Assembly: GCF_963676685.1 (NCBI RefSeq)
Contig: NC_092356.1
Span: forward strand, 40,821,601-40,885,600
Reading direction: 5' to 3'
From: Mytilus edulis
Lineage: Eukaryota > Mollusca > Bivalvia > Mytilida > Mytilidae
DNA length: 64,000 bases
Shown: positions 1 to 12,264 of the stretch, piece by piece
How the letters are laid out: each line of letters starts with the position of its first letter
Position numbering within the stretch: the stretch's first letter is position 1
The notes under the pieces: model-generated
Seen by the model: the letters and a program-made list of their open reading frames with translations, nothing else
Database searches by the model: none
What the model was told of the DNA's origin: nothing
Program-made: the position numbers and the translations under genes

Positions 1-1615
1 TGAAGGTCATTCTGTCCATCACAATTGATGTGTGGTAACCTTCTCTTAAAGTTTTTTTTTATACTTCCAAGCGACTGGACATGTTATTTTTCAACAAATT
101 CCTTACTTCTTGTTACTTCTTTAACATTCTCTAATGCTTTAATCGCTTTATCAAGCATAAAGTAACACGTTTCTAATGCTTAAAGAAGTCACCTTTTGAA
201 CAATATTAAAAGGCTAGGAATCTATAATTCTGAATTTACATTAAAACTTCTTTGAAATAAACTAAACAATAACGAATGATGTTAATGTCAAATTTAGAGG
301 GAGCGTGAATTTTATGTTCTACCATGGATTGTTACAATTACTCTTATACACATTTCTGTTTTATACAAGCTTATTTACACATTATATGAGAGTCTTTGTT
401 ATACATGCACATGTCATTTTTTACATTTTCGCATATTAGAGTTTTCTTACAAATTGACGAAAGGTACGTACGCTTGACGAATCATACGTAAGACTCGTTT
501 AAGGGATCCTTTATTTTGGCATATTTAAATTATAGTCCAGGAACTTCGGACCATTAACCTACTTGCAACGACACTTACAATGATTTTTTCTTGAGATAGA
601 AAAAACATAAACTTCCTTGATTTAATATTTGCAACGCCCAGAATAATAAAATGAAGAAAAAAAGATGACCGTCATACTATGCCATATGCTGGAGCTCGTT
701 TAATAACTTGTGAATCATCGCCTCTCTGAGTAATATTCATTGGGCCCCTTAGTGTGTCTATATGATACACGTACGTGAGTCAGGCTCTCCTATGGAATCG
801 TTATTTTAGCGTATAATTGCGTTTTGCCTACAGTCCAGAACATTCATAAAATATAAGTCACTGGACGTTCGCGTCTATCTTCCAAGCATGTGTACTGTTA
901 GATCGTCTTTATAAAATCCACAATATATATGATGCAAAATTGTAGATTTATTTTCTTCATATACCTTTAGGAGTTTAAATGTGTATGTAATTGAACAAAA
1001 CGATCTACATGTATATAATTAGCTGATCTATGATTAAAGCCCAAGGGCAGATTTAGGAATGATTCGCACAAGAGAACATTTACTCAACCGACACATTCCT
1101 AGCCTCCAATTCTCGATCTTTTCCTCAATCTATTAAATACAATTAAGTCAGAAAGATAGAGAGAGAGAGACGATTTACTTTTCTAAAACACCCAAGTTTT
1201 TTGTTTTTGCTTTGAGTGTAAGGGAACCATCAATTTACTTCAAGAGGGTTATGCTTTTTTCCTTTAAAAATATTCTGGTTCCCAATTTGACCGAAAAAAA
1301 TGTTGTGGTCAAGCAGATTACAAACAAAATCTGAATCCAGATTTTCCCTTCACCTTATAGTGTTTAAATTTTGATAAAAATAATTGATTAATAGCGTCGA
1401 AAAACTAAGAAAAAAAACACATAACCCCCTCCCCTTTTGAAGTTACATGGTTGCTACCATAACTTGTTTGTTTTTATTCTTTTTTCCCCCATTTTATACT
1501 TGTTTAATAGTGTAAACTTTATAACGTTAATATTAAACTGAATTTACAATTTAAGTTATGGTTTCAATGTATCCCCTGCGATTACAAGAGGTAAATTACC
1601 TTTATAACATTAATA
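1..1615. other. A+T-rich stretch without a recognisable gene
   Basis: No open frame or exon-like block with splice sites was recognised. Two weakly similar segments (about 465-560 and 755-845, both with 'acgtac', a 'ggatcc/ggaatc' step and 'agtccag') may be a decayed duplication. A short GA run lies near 1155-1170. Confidence 0.4.
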
Positions 1616-1616
1616 G

Positions 1617-2372
1617 AAAACTAGATGTGTCAAAGCGACACGAATGGCCCCGTCCCAAAAAGTTGAAAAATCTGCAATTTCAATATAAACATATGTGGAC
1701 ACAAACATGATGGTAGTCTCACATATAAAAAATCAGGTCAAAATCTGAAGGCGTATAGAAATAAAAACCCGTATAACTGTGATTTTCAATAATTTATCAA
1801 AGTCCAAAGCCCGTAATTTCAGCAAATATTAGCGGAGCGGAACGAAACTTAAAATTGACATGTAACGCATTATGGTTAACTCACATACCAAAAATCAGCC
1901 CAATATCTGAAGGCATTTAGAAAAAAAACCGTATACCTGTGATTTTCATCAATTTCTCAAAGTCCAAAGCCCGTAATTTCGGCAAAAAATAGTAGAGCGG
2001 AACGAAACCTAAACTTGATCTGTAACTCATCATGGTTAACTCACATATAAAAAATCAGCCCAATATCTGAAGGCGTTTAGAAAAAAGTCCGAATAACTGT
2101 GATTTTCAACAATTTCTAAAAGTCCAAAGCCAGTAATTTTGTCAAAAACAAGTGGAGCTGAACGAAACTTAAACTTGATCTGTAACTCATCATGGTTAAC
2201 TTACATACCAAAAATCAGCCCAATATCTGAAGGCGTTTAGAAAAAAAACTGCGTATAATGGTTTGTTGAGGAATGACGGAATGACAGAATAACGGAATTA
2301 CGGAATTTCGGAATTTCGGACAAGGGTAAAACTATATGGCACAGACAACTTCGTTGCGGGGATATAAAAACT
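1617..2372 (+). repeat. Dispersed repeat with internal 160-bp tandem units (family R1, copy a)
   Basis: The block opens with 'aactagatgtgtcaaagcg' and closes with short 'ggaattacgga' tracts and 'acttcgttgcgggg'. Between these, a unit of about 160 bp carrying 'aaaatcagcccaatatctg' recurs at about 1729, 1891, 2051 and 2211. The same head, units and tail recur at 54654-56975, so this is an interspersed element that contains a tandem array. No coding capacity is seen. Confidence 0.85.
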
Positions 2373-2877
2373 TGATCACAAAATCTGTTTTTCTAGATTT
2401 ATTTCACATTACTTTTTCAAAATCTGTTTTTCTAGATTGATTTTACATGACTTTTTCAAAACTTTGCAGCATCGTTGTTTTGCAAATCTCGATATTCCAA
2501 GTTGACAATTTGCTGATAGTGTACCAAAAAAAATAAAATGAATTATAATTATTTGCCTTTAAATCTAGACTAACGTACATCAACTATGCCATTAAAATTT
2601 GTGCTTAAACAATTCTCGCGGAAATGTGTGTACTGATGGTTCACGTAAGTAACGTGTCGGACGTAAGTATATTTGACACTATTTTTCTTTATTTTCTAAT
2701 ATAAAAAGCGTGTATTATTTGCGATATGCTTATTTTTGAAAGATAAATTTGATTTAGAAAAGAATGATGTTTTACCGAATAAAACAGAGACTCTAACTTG
2801 TTATTTCGGAAATGTAATACGTGTTCCCTTTATTCGTTCGTACCTTTCGTCAATTTATAAGAAAGCTCTATTGATTC
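2373..2877. other. No gene seen
   Basis: A+T-rich sequence. A tandem pair of 'aaatctgtttttctagatt' occurs near 2380-2440. The 62-codon open frame starting at 2736 runs into the next repeat and is not credible as a gene. Confidence 0.4.
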
Positions 2878-3215
2878 TAATAAAAGAGGCGAAAGATACC
2901 AGAGGGACTTTCAAACTCGGGTGATCTATGGTGCTCTGGAAGGGTAAGCAATCACTACAAACTCGGTAAATAGTCGAATACGGTAAGTCACATTCGTGAA
3001 AAGGGAACGGGATTGTTATAACGACATCAGATACACTCGATATCATATATTGAACGGCTATTCCATAACAGTCAACCAACTCAAAGTTACGAGGGGTTGT
3101 CTCAACTTCATCATTTGGAACTCTTGGTTTAATAGCTCCGTTGTGAGCAGTAACCCTCTATCATGAAAATCATTATAGGAAACACAACCTCAGGAATATC
3201 GAAGACAGGTTAGAC
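2878..3215 (+). repeat. Dispersed repeat family R2, copy a (internally deleted)
   Basis: It begins with 'gaggcgaaagataccagag' and passes directly to the later part of the family ('ggaagggtaagca', 'gtcacattcgtgaaaag', 'agtcaaccaactc'), so a central piece present in the copy at 6170-6482 is missing here. Non-coding. Confidence 0.7.
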
Positions 3216-4155
3216 ATAACAACTGATTAGTTACACTGCTTTGTTATGTTTATTAGAGATCTTTTTATATATATTTATTCTACTTGATCATATGAAATAC
3301 AATTCATGACACTGTGAATACACCAATGGTAATGATAAACTAAAAGTGTTTATAAAAGAAATTAGAATATCAAAACCAAATCATCGAAGATGTATTGTGC
3401 AAGATTCATAAACGTGTCATTCACAACTTTCACATATGATATGCATATCGTTTTCTTTAAAATCGAACGATACTTCAAACATTCGAGGCAGTTAATAAAA
3501 TCGAATTTTATCATAAATGCCAAACACACTATTTGTGAATGTTTTAATGGGTATTGAACTACAAAAGACACCATTATAACAATTTTGCGGTCTTGAATTA
3601 ACCCGCATCAGACAATTACACTAGCTCCTTCTTCTCTAAGCTGTCTGTTTCAGGAAAAATCTTATTGCACACAAATGTGTAGTATATAAATGTAACTCGA
3701 TGCCGCTTAACTGGTTTTCCATTCAATCTGAAAATTGACATTCTAAACATTAGTGCCAATATATCATTATGGCATCCATTTCCATTTGGGGAGGGATGGG
3801 GTTGACATACCAGTATCGTTTGGATATTTGTCAATCGAGAAGACCGTATGTAGAGTCTTTCTTGTCATTGTATTTCGGTCTGGTTTCCTAATACCGCTCA
3901 AATATCCCCTTAAATGTACCAAAATAATTCATGATTACTAGTACTGTCACCATTGATACTACATATCAATAAAAATGAGGTAAATTTGCATTTGAGGAGC
4001 AATATAATAAGAAAGGTATTACACATCGTAAGCAGTATTTTAACATTCTGAAATATAATATTTCTACTTTTTATTGGCATCTGAATAATTAAAAAGCAGA
4101 GTATAATGTTGTATTGTTATATAGAAAAATTAGAGTCACAATACTCAAGTGCATT
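3216..4155. other. Region 3' of glf, no gene recognised
   Basis: Minus-strand open frames of about 70 codons at 3362-3574 and 3616-3834 lie downstream of glf in its own orientation, but neither resembles a family I know and both are within what A+T-rich noise gives. The stretch could hold the glf 3' UTR. No clear terminator or polyadenylation site can be singled out. Confidence 0.3.
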
Positions 4156-5228
4156 CTAAATTGATTGATCCATATTGAAATATTTATAACTGGCAAGTCG
4201 TCCAACAAAATGTATATTTCTCTCTTTCTCTGTCAATGCTTTATATTGTTCATACAGTTCCATATTTCTTTTGTTTGGAACAGGATAGTAGGGATCACCG
4301 TCGCTACATGTTGTCTCTGAGATAATCGTGGTGTGTGGCGAATCTTGATTGAGGAGATGTTTGTATTCTATTATCCTGGTAAATGCAGTTTCGGGACCCG
4401 GATGATTAACGGCAGCACATGGCTGGAAGAATTTAATATTCTTCAAACGTTGAATTTCAAAGTTTACGGATCTATACTCTAATTTGGGATAGCCAACATT
4501 TGTGAAGAAATCATCAATAGGTCCAGAATATATAATGGTACTGTTGGAGACAGCAGAAGGATTAATGTCAAAATATTCACATGACAGACGTATTGTTATA
4601 TTTTCATGGTCCAGTATATTTTCGAAAATTTTTGTATAACCGTCAGTAGGAAGTGCTTGATATTTGTCACTGAAGTAACGGTCATCGAAATTATTTCTTA
4701 CTGGTATTCTAGCTAACACTGATGCATCCAATTCCTCTGGGTACCTCCCCCATTGTCTAAATGTATAATGCTTAAATATTTTTTTTCATACAAGGTTTCA
4801 CCAACCCTTGACGTGGCCATTTGATATCCATTATCAATATGTTCATGCTTCAATTGGTTTCGGGACAACCAGTCATCTGCTTCTTGTTTATTTGTTAAAT
4901 GCTGTCCACATAACATATTAATAGTTGTTATGTTTGGTGGCAATGGTATGTATTGTCCATCAATTACCCCTAAGACTTTGTGTTCCCATCTTGTCCAGCT
5001 AGAAAAACGATTTACGTATTGCCACACTCTTTCGCTATTAGTATGAAACAAATGTGCTCCATATTTATTAATTCTTATTCCGTTTTCATCGATGTAATCA
5101 TAGCAGTTTCCACCCACGTGATCTCGTTTGTCTACGATCAGAACCTTCTTATTTCTTTCTTCTGCCATAAATCTGGCCATGACTGCCCCTGAAAGACCAC
5201 ACCCGACAACCAAATAGTCTGTCGACAT
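4156..5228 (-). CDS. glf: UDP-galactopyranose mutase, bacterial type, reading frame broken by one base
   Basis: This flavoenzyme interconverts UDP-galactopyranose and UDP-galactofuranose. Seen: the N-terminus has the FAD dinucleotide motif GxGxxG (VVGCGLSG, residues 7-14), then DKRDHVGGN and YGAHLFHT. After the break come QWGR, ARIPVRNNFDDRYF, the arginine motif TRIIEYKH and the C-terminal GRLASYKYFNMDQ. These are family signatures in the right order. With one base restored the product would be 357 residues, the size of bacterial enzymes and well below the roughly 500-residue eukaryotic type. The frame is broken in an A8 run (plus-strand T8 at 4779-4786), so the two halves read as 5228-4713 and 4731-4156. 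No intron can explain the break, because conserved sequence continues directly on both sides. Start: ATG at 5228, immediately ahead of the FAD motif. The base composition is like the surroundings and no bacterial neighbours are seen, so integrated transfer is more likely than contamination, but this is inference. Confidence 0.88.
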
Positions 5229-6075
5229 GGTATTGACGTATCAGTTTCAATTTTTTACGACACTTATGATCAGCTTACATCCACTGTAAAACAAATTTAG
5301 ACTTACAATTATACATTCTTATTATTTTCTAAAAAAATTAATTCAATTTACGATGGCATACAAGTTAAAGTAGGTACTTTCTTTTAGGAAGACTCAATAT
5401 TTAATCTTAATTTCAAACCCGAAACAAATTTAGAGAAAATGTTCGAAAAATGTATGTACAAACGATGATTCTGATGTATCATGGCGAAAAAAAGAACGTA
5501 TTTCAATATATGTTAACCTAATTAAGGTTGCACTATCTAAATACAGCTGTTTCTCAAAAACACGCCTCTTTTGGGGAAATCTTGAATATTCATAGAAAAT
5601 TAATTTTGTTTACATACTGGTTCCCAGTTATGCTATTTGTGTTCCATCTCACAAAGACATGACTTAGGAATGTTACCAGTAAATTTACATGTGCCTATGG
5701 TTTACATTGAAATCTGTGGTAACCTTTCATTCGAGGTACGAGTAGTTAAGAAAATTAGTGTTAGTTTAAACTCTGAGAAGTTCAGGGCATATAAACGTTG
5801 AAAATATGCCGCACAGCCCTATATTTGACATTTGAACAAAATTGTGGTGCATATGAACTTTTAATTCTAGGATCAGATTTTTTTTAAAACTTTATAGTAA
5901 AATAGTTACAGTTTTAGTCGTAAAAGGAGTTCCTATGGGAAAATGCATTGTCAATGTTTACAGAATTGCAAACTTAAGATACCATAAAACCCCAAAATAT
6001 TATTCAAATGCAACTAGCACATTCCCTCTTAGGTTATCTTAATCTAATTGCAACTGTTATGTATTGGTTACCGTG
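5229..6075. other. Region 5' of glf, no gene recognised
   Basis: This would hold the glf promoter on the minus strand. No TATA box, splice acceptor or upstream exon can be assigned with confidence. The sequence is A+T-rich and carries no repeat that I recognise. Confidence 0.3.
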
Positions 6076-6482
6076 GTTTTTGTGGGGTTCTTTTGCTCAG
6101 TCATAATGTTTTTTTATATTGTGTTTTGTACAATGTTCTTTGTCTTTATGTAGTTTGGTTTGATTTTGTTTCGACAAGGCATTGAAAGAGGGACAACGGA
6201 TATTAGAGGGACAGTCAAACTTAAAGTTTGAAAATAAACTGACAACACCATGGCTAAAAATTAAAAAAAAAATAAAAACACACAAATAATAATACAGAAG
6301 ACACAACATAGAAAACTAAAGACTAAGCAATACGAACCCTATCAAAAACTGGTGCTTCGGAAGGGTAAGCAGATCCTGTGGCACCTGTCGAGTTGGGTTT
6401 TATTTTAGTAAAAATCCGGTAAATAGTCTAATTCAGTAGGTCACATTCGTGAAAAGGGAAGGTATTGTAAGAAAGGTGGAAA
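6076..6482. repeat. R2 family, copy b, with a degraded inverted partial copy at its left
   Basis: From 6170 the plus-orientation R2 consensus is readable ('aaagagggacaac', 'gaaaataaactgacaac', 'gaaaactaaagactaagca', 'ggaagggtaagcagatcct', 'gtcacattcgtgaaaag'). The segment 6076-6152 looks like the reverse orientation of the same family, giving a head-to-head arrangement. Confidence 0.65.
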
Positions 6483-6822
6483 AAACAATATGCATGTGGT
6501 CTTATACAAGAGTTTCAAGTTGTGAGTTTATTTACAATCACTGGGTCGATGCCACTGCTGGTAGAATATTTATTCCCTGAGGGAAACACTAGCCCCAGTA
6601 ATCAGCACTTCTATGTTGTCATGAATTAGCAATAAGTTTTTAAATACTAAGGGTTTTCTTCCTCAGGAATAATTACCCTTAGCTGTATTTGACAAAACTT
6701 TTAGGACTTTTTGGTCCTCAGTGCCCCTTCACTTCGTACTTTATTAGGCCTTTAATATTTTGATTCGAGCGTCACTGATTATTCCTTTAATCCTGGTATC
6801 TATAATTAGTTTATTGTAACGA
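6483..6822 (+). mobile_element. SINE-like interspersed element, copy a
   Basis: It contains 'cactgggtcgatgccactgc', 'cagtaatcagcacttc', 'tcgtactttattaggcc' and 'gattcgagcgtcactgat', and ends 'tcctggtatctataat'. The 3' part matches the second copy at 51088-51237 but lacks the segment with 'agacgaaacgcgcgtctgg'. I recognise the family as widespread in bivalves. No open frame. Confidence 0.65.
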
Positions 6823-7386
6823 CATTGTACTTGATCGTAATAATAAAAAAATTTCCTAAAAACAGATTACTTGATACTTTTGATACGTTTCTAATAATAG
6901 ATGAGGAGCTTTTCAGAAACAACTTATCGTTTGCATTATGTACCATAATGTATTTACAATTTAATAAACGATATTTTGAAAATTTATTTCGAATGATTTT
7001 ATTTAACTACGTTAACGTGTGTCATGTTTCTAAAATTTATTTCACAAACACATTGTGTAAGTGTTTCAAAAGATATATACCCAATCAAATAATGAGAATA
7101 GGCGAATACATGCAATATTTTGAGTATTTGCTGATTGAACAAAATTTATTTTATGGAGTAAGGAGGACATGACTTTTTTACTTGGGTCAAACATCGGTGT
7201 TTTTTTTTTAACTTTATCCAAGAACAACTATTAATTTTCAATAACATACTGCAAGTTCCAGGTAAGGGATCCCGTTAACATGTTCAACCCCGCCATATTC
7301 TCAATGTATGTGTCTATCCCAAGTCAGGATCCTTGAAGTCAATGGTTGTTGTTTGTTGCTGTGTTATATATTTGTTTTCGATCATA
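6823..7386. other. No gene supported
   Basis: A 115-codon open frame (6825-7172, plus) is rich in Phe, Ile, Asn, Lys and Tyr, as expected from A+T-rich DNA, and has no recognisable motif. At 7280-7330 a short piece resembles family R4 ('caaccccgccatattctc', 'cccaagtcaggatcctt'). Confidence 0.35.
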
Positions 7387-7388
7387 TA

Positions 7389-8691
7389 CAGTCCGCCAAA
7401 AGTTAAGCACCACCGAAATATAACTGGCAATATTTTTTTAACTATTGCAAAAAAAATATTAATGTTTGGTGTTATGAATTACCTTTAACATACACTAAAA
7501 AAATTCATTACGACCAAAAAGATTGCACTCCGATAAAGCAGTCAACCAACCTTTTATCAAAGGTCATATGTGCGTTTATAAATACACTGTTTCTCCAGGT
7601 GGTCGTGTAAGTGTTCGTACATTGGTCCGTCGACTTTATAGAGGCAAACGAAGAGCACGTCGTGGTGTATAGAGACCTGTACCTTCAAGCAGGCACTCTA
7701 CCGTCAAGTTTAAATGGGATAATGAACATCTATGCTTGAACATAAGAACCTGACAAAACACTCATTGGTCAGATGGGAGTCAGTTTCCTTTACTGCCAGA
7801 AGACACCATAATACGAATTTCGCAGGGAAAAAAACGGCCTATGACCAAAAACAACATTTGCACAAGGACTGCATGCATTGCTGGTTGTGTTCCAGTACGG
7901 GGTTGCTTCTTATACCGTTATAAGCTGGGTATGCATATTCTGCAGGGTAACATAAACGGACAGACATACAGAGATTTGGTGCCTTAACATATTGTAGTCC
8001 GTCATTTTAGTAATCCCCCACTTGCGTCAACATTGTCAAGACACTTGTACCTGAATGACAACGCTATACCACGCAGGGCAAGAATTTTAACCGAGTCCAA
8101 AGAGCAACCAGCCATTTACACTAATTTTTGGCCTTCCTTGACTCCATGCATGAACCCTATCAAACATGTCTGAGATGCCATTGTCGGAAATCTCAATCGC
8201 AGAGATTCACCTTTACAAAAGTTTGTCGATTTAAAAGTGGCATTTGTTGTTTAATGCAACAGATTTCCTCAACTAAAGTTTTGAAGGCTTGTACCGAGAA
8301 AGATAGGTCGTGTTATGAAACTGTACCGGAAATGAGGTTGTTACACATACTATTGACTCAAATATTGACATTAAATTTGCCAAACATACCAAAGATTATG
8401 TGTAGAAAATTTTAATGGTATTTGGTGATTAATTGTTGTAAAAAAATAAAATCACAGTGAAACTTAAATTCCATTTCTTAATTGTGTAATTTACACTATT
8501 TCTATGAACGAAAAACCTATATGCATAGAACCTTCATAAGTGACCAAAATTATATTTGTGGTTTGTTTATGGTATACATTAGCAAAATTGCTATATGATT
8601 GTTTTCTATTTTTCGAGGAACAATTGATTTTTTAAATCTGAAAAAAAATCGATGCAATAAAAGTAGGTGGTGCTTAACTTTTGGCGGACTG
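7389..8691 (+). mobile_element. Tc1/mariner-like DNA transposon with decayed transposase
   Basis: Perfect 26-bp terminal inverted repeats (7389-7414, 'cagtccgccaaaagttaagc...', and its reverse complement at 8666-8691) are flanked on both sides by TA, the target duplication of this superfamily. The 1303-bp interior carries, on the plus strand, broken pieces of a Tc1 transposase: a helix-turn-helix-like stretch (RVSVRTLVRRLYRGKRRARR, around 7598), a KFKWDNEHL piece, GNINGQTYRD (around 7948) and near 8150 the C-terminal motif MNPIKHV followed by a stop in place of the usual W, then DAIVGNLNRRDSPLQKFVDL. Stops and frameshifts separate them, so the element is not autonomous. Confidence 0.93.
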
Positions 8692-8779
8692 TATATTTGT
8701 ACATTGATAAAACGGTATGTTTTCTCGATTGCATTGTTTTACACTTGTGAATTGAGGGGATTTTATAGATTACTATGCA

Positions 8780-8886
8780 GTATGTACTTTGCTTATTGTT
8801 GGCGGCCATAAGGTGACATATAGCTGTTAAATTTCTGTGTCATTTAGCCTCTTTTGGGGTGTTGTATCAATGGCAATCATACCACT
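8780..8886 (-). repeat. Dispersed repeat family R3, copy a
   Basis: Reads in minus orientation: 'gttggcggccataaggtgac', 'tgtgtcatttagcctctt', 'caatggcaatcataccac'. It is one of about nine copies in the window of a short family whose plus form is 'gattgccaatgagacaac ... aactataggtcacc'. Confidence 0.75.
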
Positions 8887-10960
8887 TATTTTATGCATTT
8901 ACTAAAACCAAAATATTTTCAAATTATGAATATTATTATATTTATTCATCGTTCACTCATTTTAAAAGAAATTTTCTTTATGTATTTATTTCAAATCTGA
9001 AACAGATTTTTGTGTTCATACACTTTAAATCAGACATTATTTAAAGCAATGCCAAAAACAACAGATGAATAGTCAGTACCCACAGAAAAAAATTACAGTC
9101 GACATAATGATTTACTTTAGACTGAGGTGATCCAAAAGATAAGGTGGCAGAAACCAGTTATTTTACAATAAATCTTTAGAATTTCATGGATTTATGATTT
9201 TATTTTCTTGAAAATTCATTCAAGCTTATATACAAATAATATGTATGGTTTCAAGTAACTAAGATGAGTGCGTGCTTATGTAAATATATAGAAAACCTTT
9301 AAATTTGGGTGTCTGTCCAGCTTGGAGATTTTAAAATTTATAAATGCATTGCAAATAAGGCAAAAAATGTGATGCTCTGATACCAATCTAATTCTCACCT
9401 GCAGAATCCTGCTAAAAGCCGACAAGAATTTTAGGTAAAATTCAAGAGATAAAGAATATTCAGTGAATTACAGCCTTGTCCGAACCTATCCTTACCATCA
9501 AAATCTCAAGATATTTTTGTTTACATAAAAAATAGTTTTTTCCCCACTTTAATTGGATGCCGTCAAGTGAAGAGACCACCATTTTGACTTCTGATTGGAC
9601 CCATTTGCGAAGGAAATCCCCAGCCTGTGTATGCAACTAGTTACTTGTGTAGTACAGTAGCCTAGAATTTACATTCATTTATTTTTTCAGTCCATGTGAT
9701 GCAATTATATACCTCAATGCTTAACTATAACAAAATTTCTGCGTGGGACATGTTCTGGTACATAAAAACTGGTACCTGCCACCTAAACAATTATAATATT
9801 TTTAAATGAGATACCTATAATTAATGAACATCTATGTTTAAAGCATAAAATCACCTCAGACCTGAATACTATTTGACGTTTCCGTTGTACCCTGTAAAAT
9901 GGGATTTATTAATTATAGTATTCCTACCATGCTTACCTTGATGCTATTTTTCCTCTTTTCTGTACGTGGACATCACTTGATATTAATGTACAAATCAGGA
10001 CAGGTTGTGCATATATTAAAGAAACAAGTTTAATAAAACATGTTGTTTTAATATATATATATATAATTTTTAAAGTTTTAAGAAGTTGGCTTATTTGAAT
10101 TACTAAGGACGGCACGAGGATAATTGCAATCAAAACCCATCATGGGAGAAAGAAAAACAAACGCACTTAAAATAAGAAAATCTACTTATTTTATAAAACT
10201 TTAGTTTAAGAATTCAGAGAAAAAATATTTTGTTAAAATAATTATTCGGTTGAACATTCGTTTTAAATTATTAGAAAGATTTTCAACATTATGGTCATAC
10301 TCAATCGCCTTGCGTTTAATATAAAAAGCTTCTAATAACACATCCATCATCTGAAATCAACACATTCAAGCTCCCTGTTCGAAAACAAGCCATGAATTTT
10401 GATGTAAAACAAAAACTGAACGCATCGAAATAAATATTTGAATTTGTGACATCATCAGGAAGAAATAATTGAATGTAGCTATACAGTTTTAGCACTCCAC
10501 CACTTCCGGTTTTTAACTGATCAGAGGAATAAATTAGGGAACTAAGAAAAACATGAACAATACCATTTTTAAGGTAAGAACAAATAAACTACACAAAGTA
10601 TACTTAGATAGCAGAAGGTAGTGTAAAACATATTACAACATGTTAGAAATTTACCAAAATTACACAATTCTCTAAGATTATAAAAACTCATTAATTGTAT
10701 ATATTTATACATAAAAGGCTTTCTTAAATAACATGGTTTGACAAATACGATGTAAGACTTATATAAGTGGGACATTTTAAAATGAAATGCTTCTCATCTT
10801 CAATGTCATATTTGCAAATATATTTTACAGATATATGTAACGATTATCAGTATGCAAGTTCTTATGATTGATCACCTCACCCGGTTGCATTAATATAAAC
10901 CTCGCAAAGATATTCGTACAGTTTTTAAGATGAATAGACGATATGTATTAGTATTTGTCG
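8887..10960. other. Gene-poor A+T-rich stretch
   Basis: No exon with paired splice sites was found. A strong donor-like site on the minus strand (AAG|gtaagc at about 9938) closes a short open segment, but no acceptor or conserved protein supports an exon. A (TA)n tract lies at about 10050-10065. Confidence 0.35.
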
Positions 10961-10964
10961 ATAC

Positions 10965-12185
10965 GTCAACACACCAAACTACTTTACAAGATAGATCGTC
11001 AACTCAAATACAGACGTGTATACAATTTATGAAACTGATTGCAAAATCCTTAATAGTATAGAACGTTAACAAAATACAGATGTTGATATAATTGATGAAA
11101 CTGATTGCAATACCCTTTATAGTATAGATCGTCAAGAAAAATGCAAACCCTTTTAGAACATAAATCGTCACCAATTATACACCAATGGGTATACAATATA
11201 TGAAACTGATTGTCAAAACCGTTTATCATTTAGATCGTCATCAAAAATACAGATGTGGATTCAATTTATGAAACTTATTTGCCAAAACCCTATATAATAT
11301 AGTTCGTCAACAAAATACAGATATTTATACAATTTATGATGATGGTAGCTTTTGAACGACCTTGACAGGCAATACAACCCTCGCACAGTCGGAACAATTT
11401 ATGAAACTGATTGTCAAAACCCTTAATAATATAGATAGTTAACAAAAATACAGATGTTGATACAATTTATGAAACTGATTGCCAAAACCCTTCATTACAT
11501 AGATCGTCAACAAATATAGAGATGTTGATACAATTTATGAAATTGATTGTCAAAACCTTTTATCATATAGATCGTCAACAAAATTACAGACGTTGATACA
11601 ATTTATGAAACTGATTGCCAAAACCCTTTATTACATAGATCTTCAACAAAAATACAGAGTTTAATACAATTTAATGAATTTATAAACCTGATTACTTAAA
11701 CCTTCACAACACAGATCGTCACCAATCTACAAATGAGTATATAATTGTAAAACTGATTATTTACAAGTTTTTGGTGGGGTTCGTGTTGCTTAGTCTTTAG
11801 TTTTCTATGTTGTGTCTTGTGTACTAGTATTTATCTGTTTGTCTTTTTCTTTTTTTTCTTTTTAACCATGGCGTTGTCAGTTTATTTTCGATCCATGAAT
11901 TTGGCTGTCCCTCTGGTATCTTTTGTCCCTCTTTAACAAACTTTTCCACATAGATCGTCAATAAATAAACAGATATTTAGGCAATTTGTGAAACGGATTG
12001 CCAAAAGCCCGTACGACATAGAGCCTCACCATTATACAGAGGTTTAAACTATTTGTAAAACCTGTTCAATGTAGTTCGTCACAAATATACAGATTTTTAT
12101 GCAATTTGTGAAGCTGTTTACCAAAACCCCATACACAATAGACCGTCAACAATACACAAATGTGTGTTCAATTTTTGTAGCTGAC
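10965..12185 (+). repeat. Tandem array with a unit of about 70 bp
   Basis: Units contain 'catagatcgtcaacaaa', 'acagatgttgatacaattt' and 'atgaaactgattgccaaaac' in fixed order, with many substitutions and small indels. The array is interrupted by a short unrelated piece at about 11335-11395 and by an R2 element at 11762-11945, so the insertions came after array formation. Non-coding. Confidence 0.9.
11762..11945 (-). repeat. R2 family, copy c, inserted in the 70-bp array
   Basis: Minus-orientation R2: 'ttggtggggttcgtgttgc', 'aaccatggcgttgtcagt', 'ccctctggtatcttttgtcc'. Array units resume directly after it ('cacatagatcgtcaataaa'). Confidence 0.8.
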
Positions 12186-12264
12186 ATGATGCAGCTTATA
12201 AGATAAAAATGTGTTTGAATACTTTGGGGAATTGAAAAAAATAAACAAGAATAAATTCATTTAT

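Noticed and set aside
3362-3834. Two minus-strand frames downstream of glf as possible co-transferred bacterial genes
   Set aside because: Too short, no family resemblance, and no bacterial-style spacing or ribosome binding sites.
4713-4800. An intron as the cause of the glf frame break
   Set aside because: The conserved residues (HYTFRQWGRYPEELDAS) are continuous on either side of the A run; there is nothing to splice out.
6825-7172. 115-codon plus frame
   Set aside because: Amino acid composition is that of A+T-rich random sequence; no motif, no splice or promoter support, lies between two transposons.
9933-10133. Minus-strand open segment ending at a strong donor (AAG|gtaagc)
   Set aside because: No matching acceptor, no conserved protein and no partner exon could be found.
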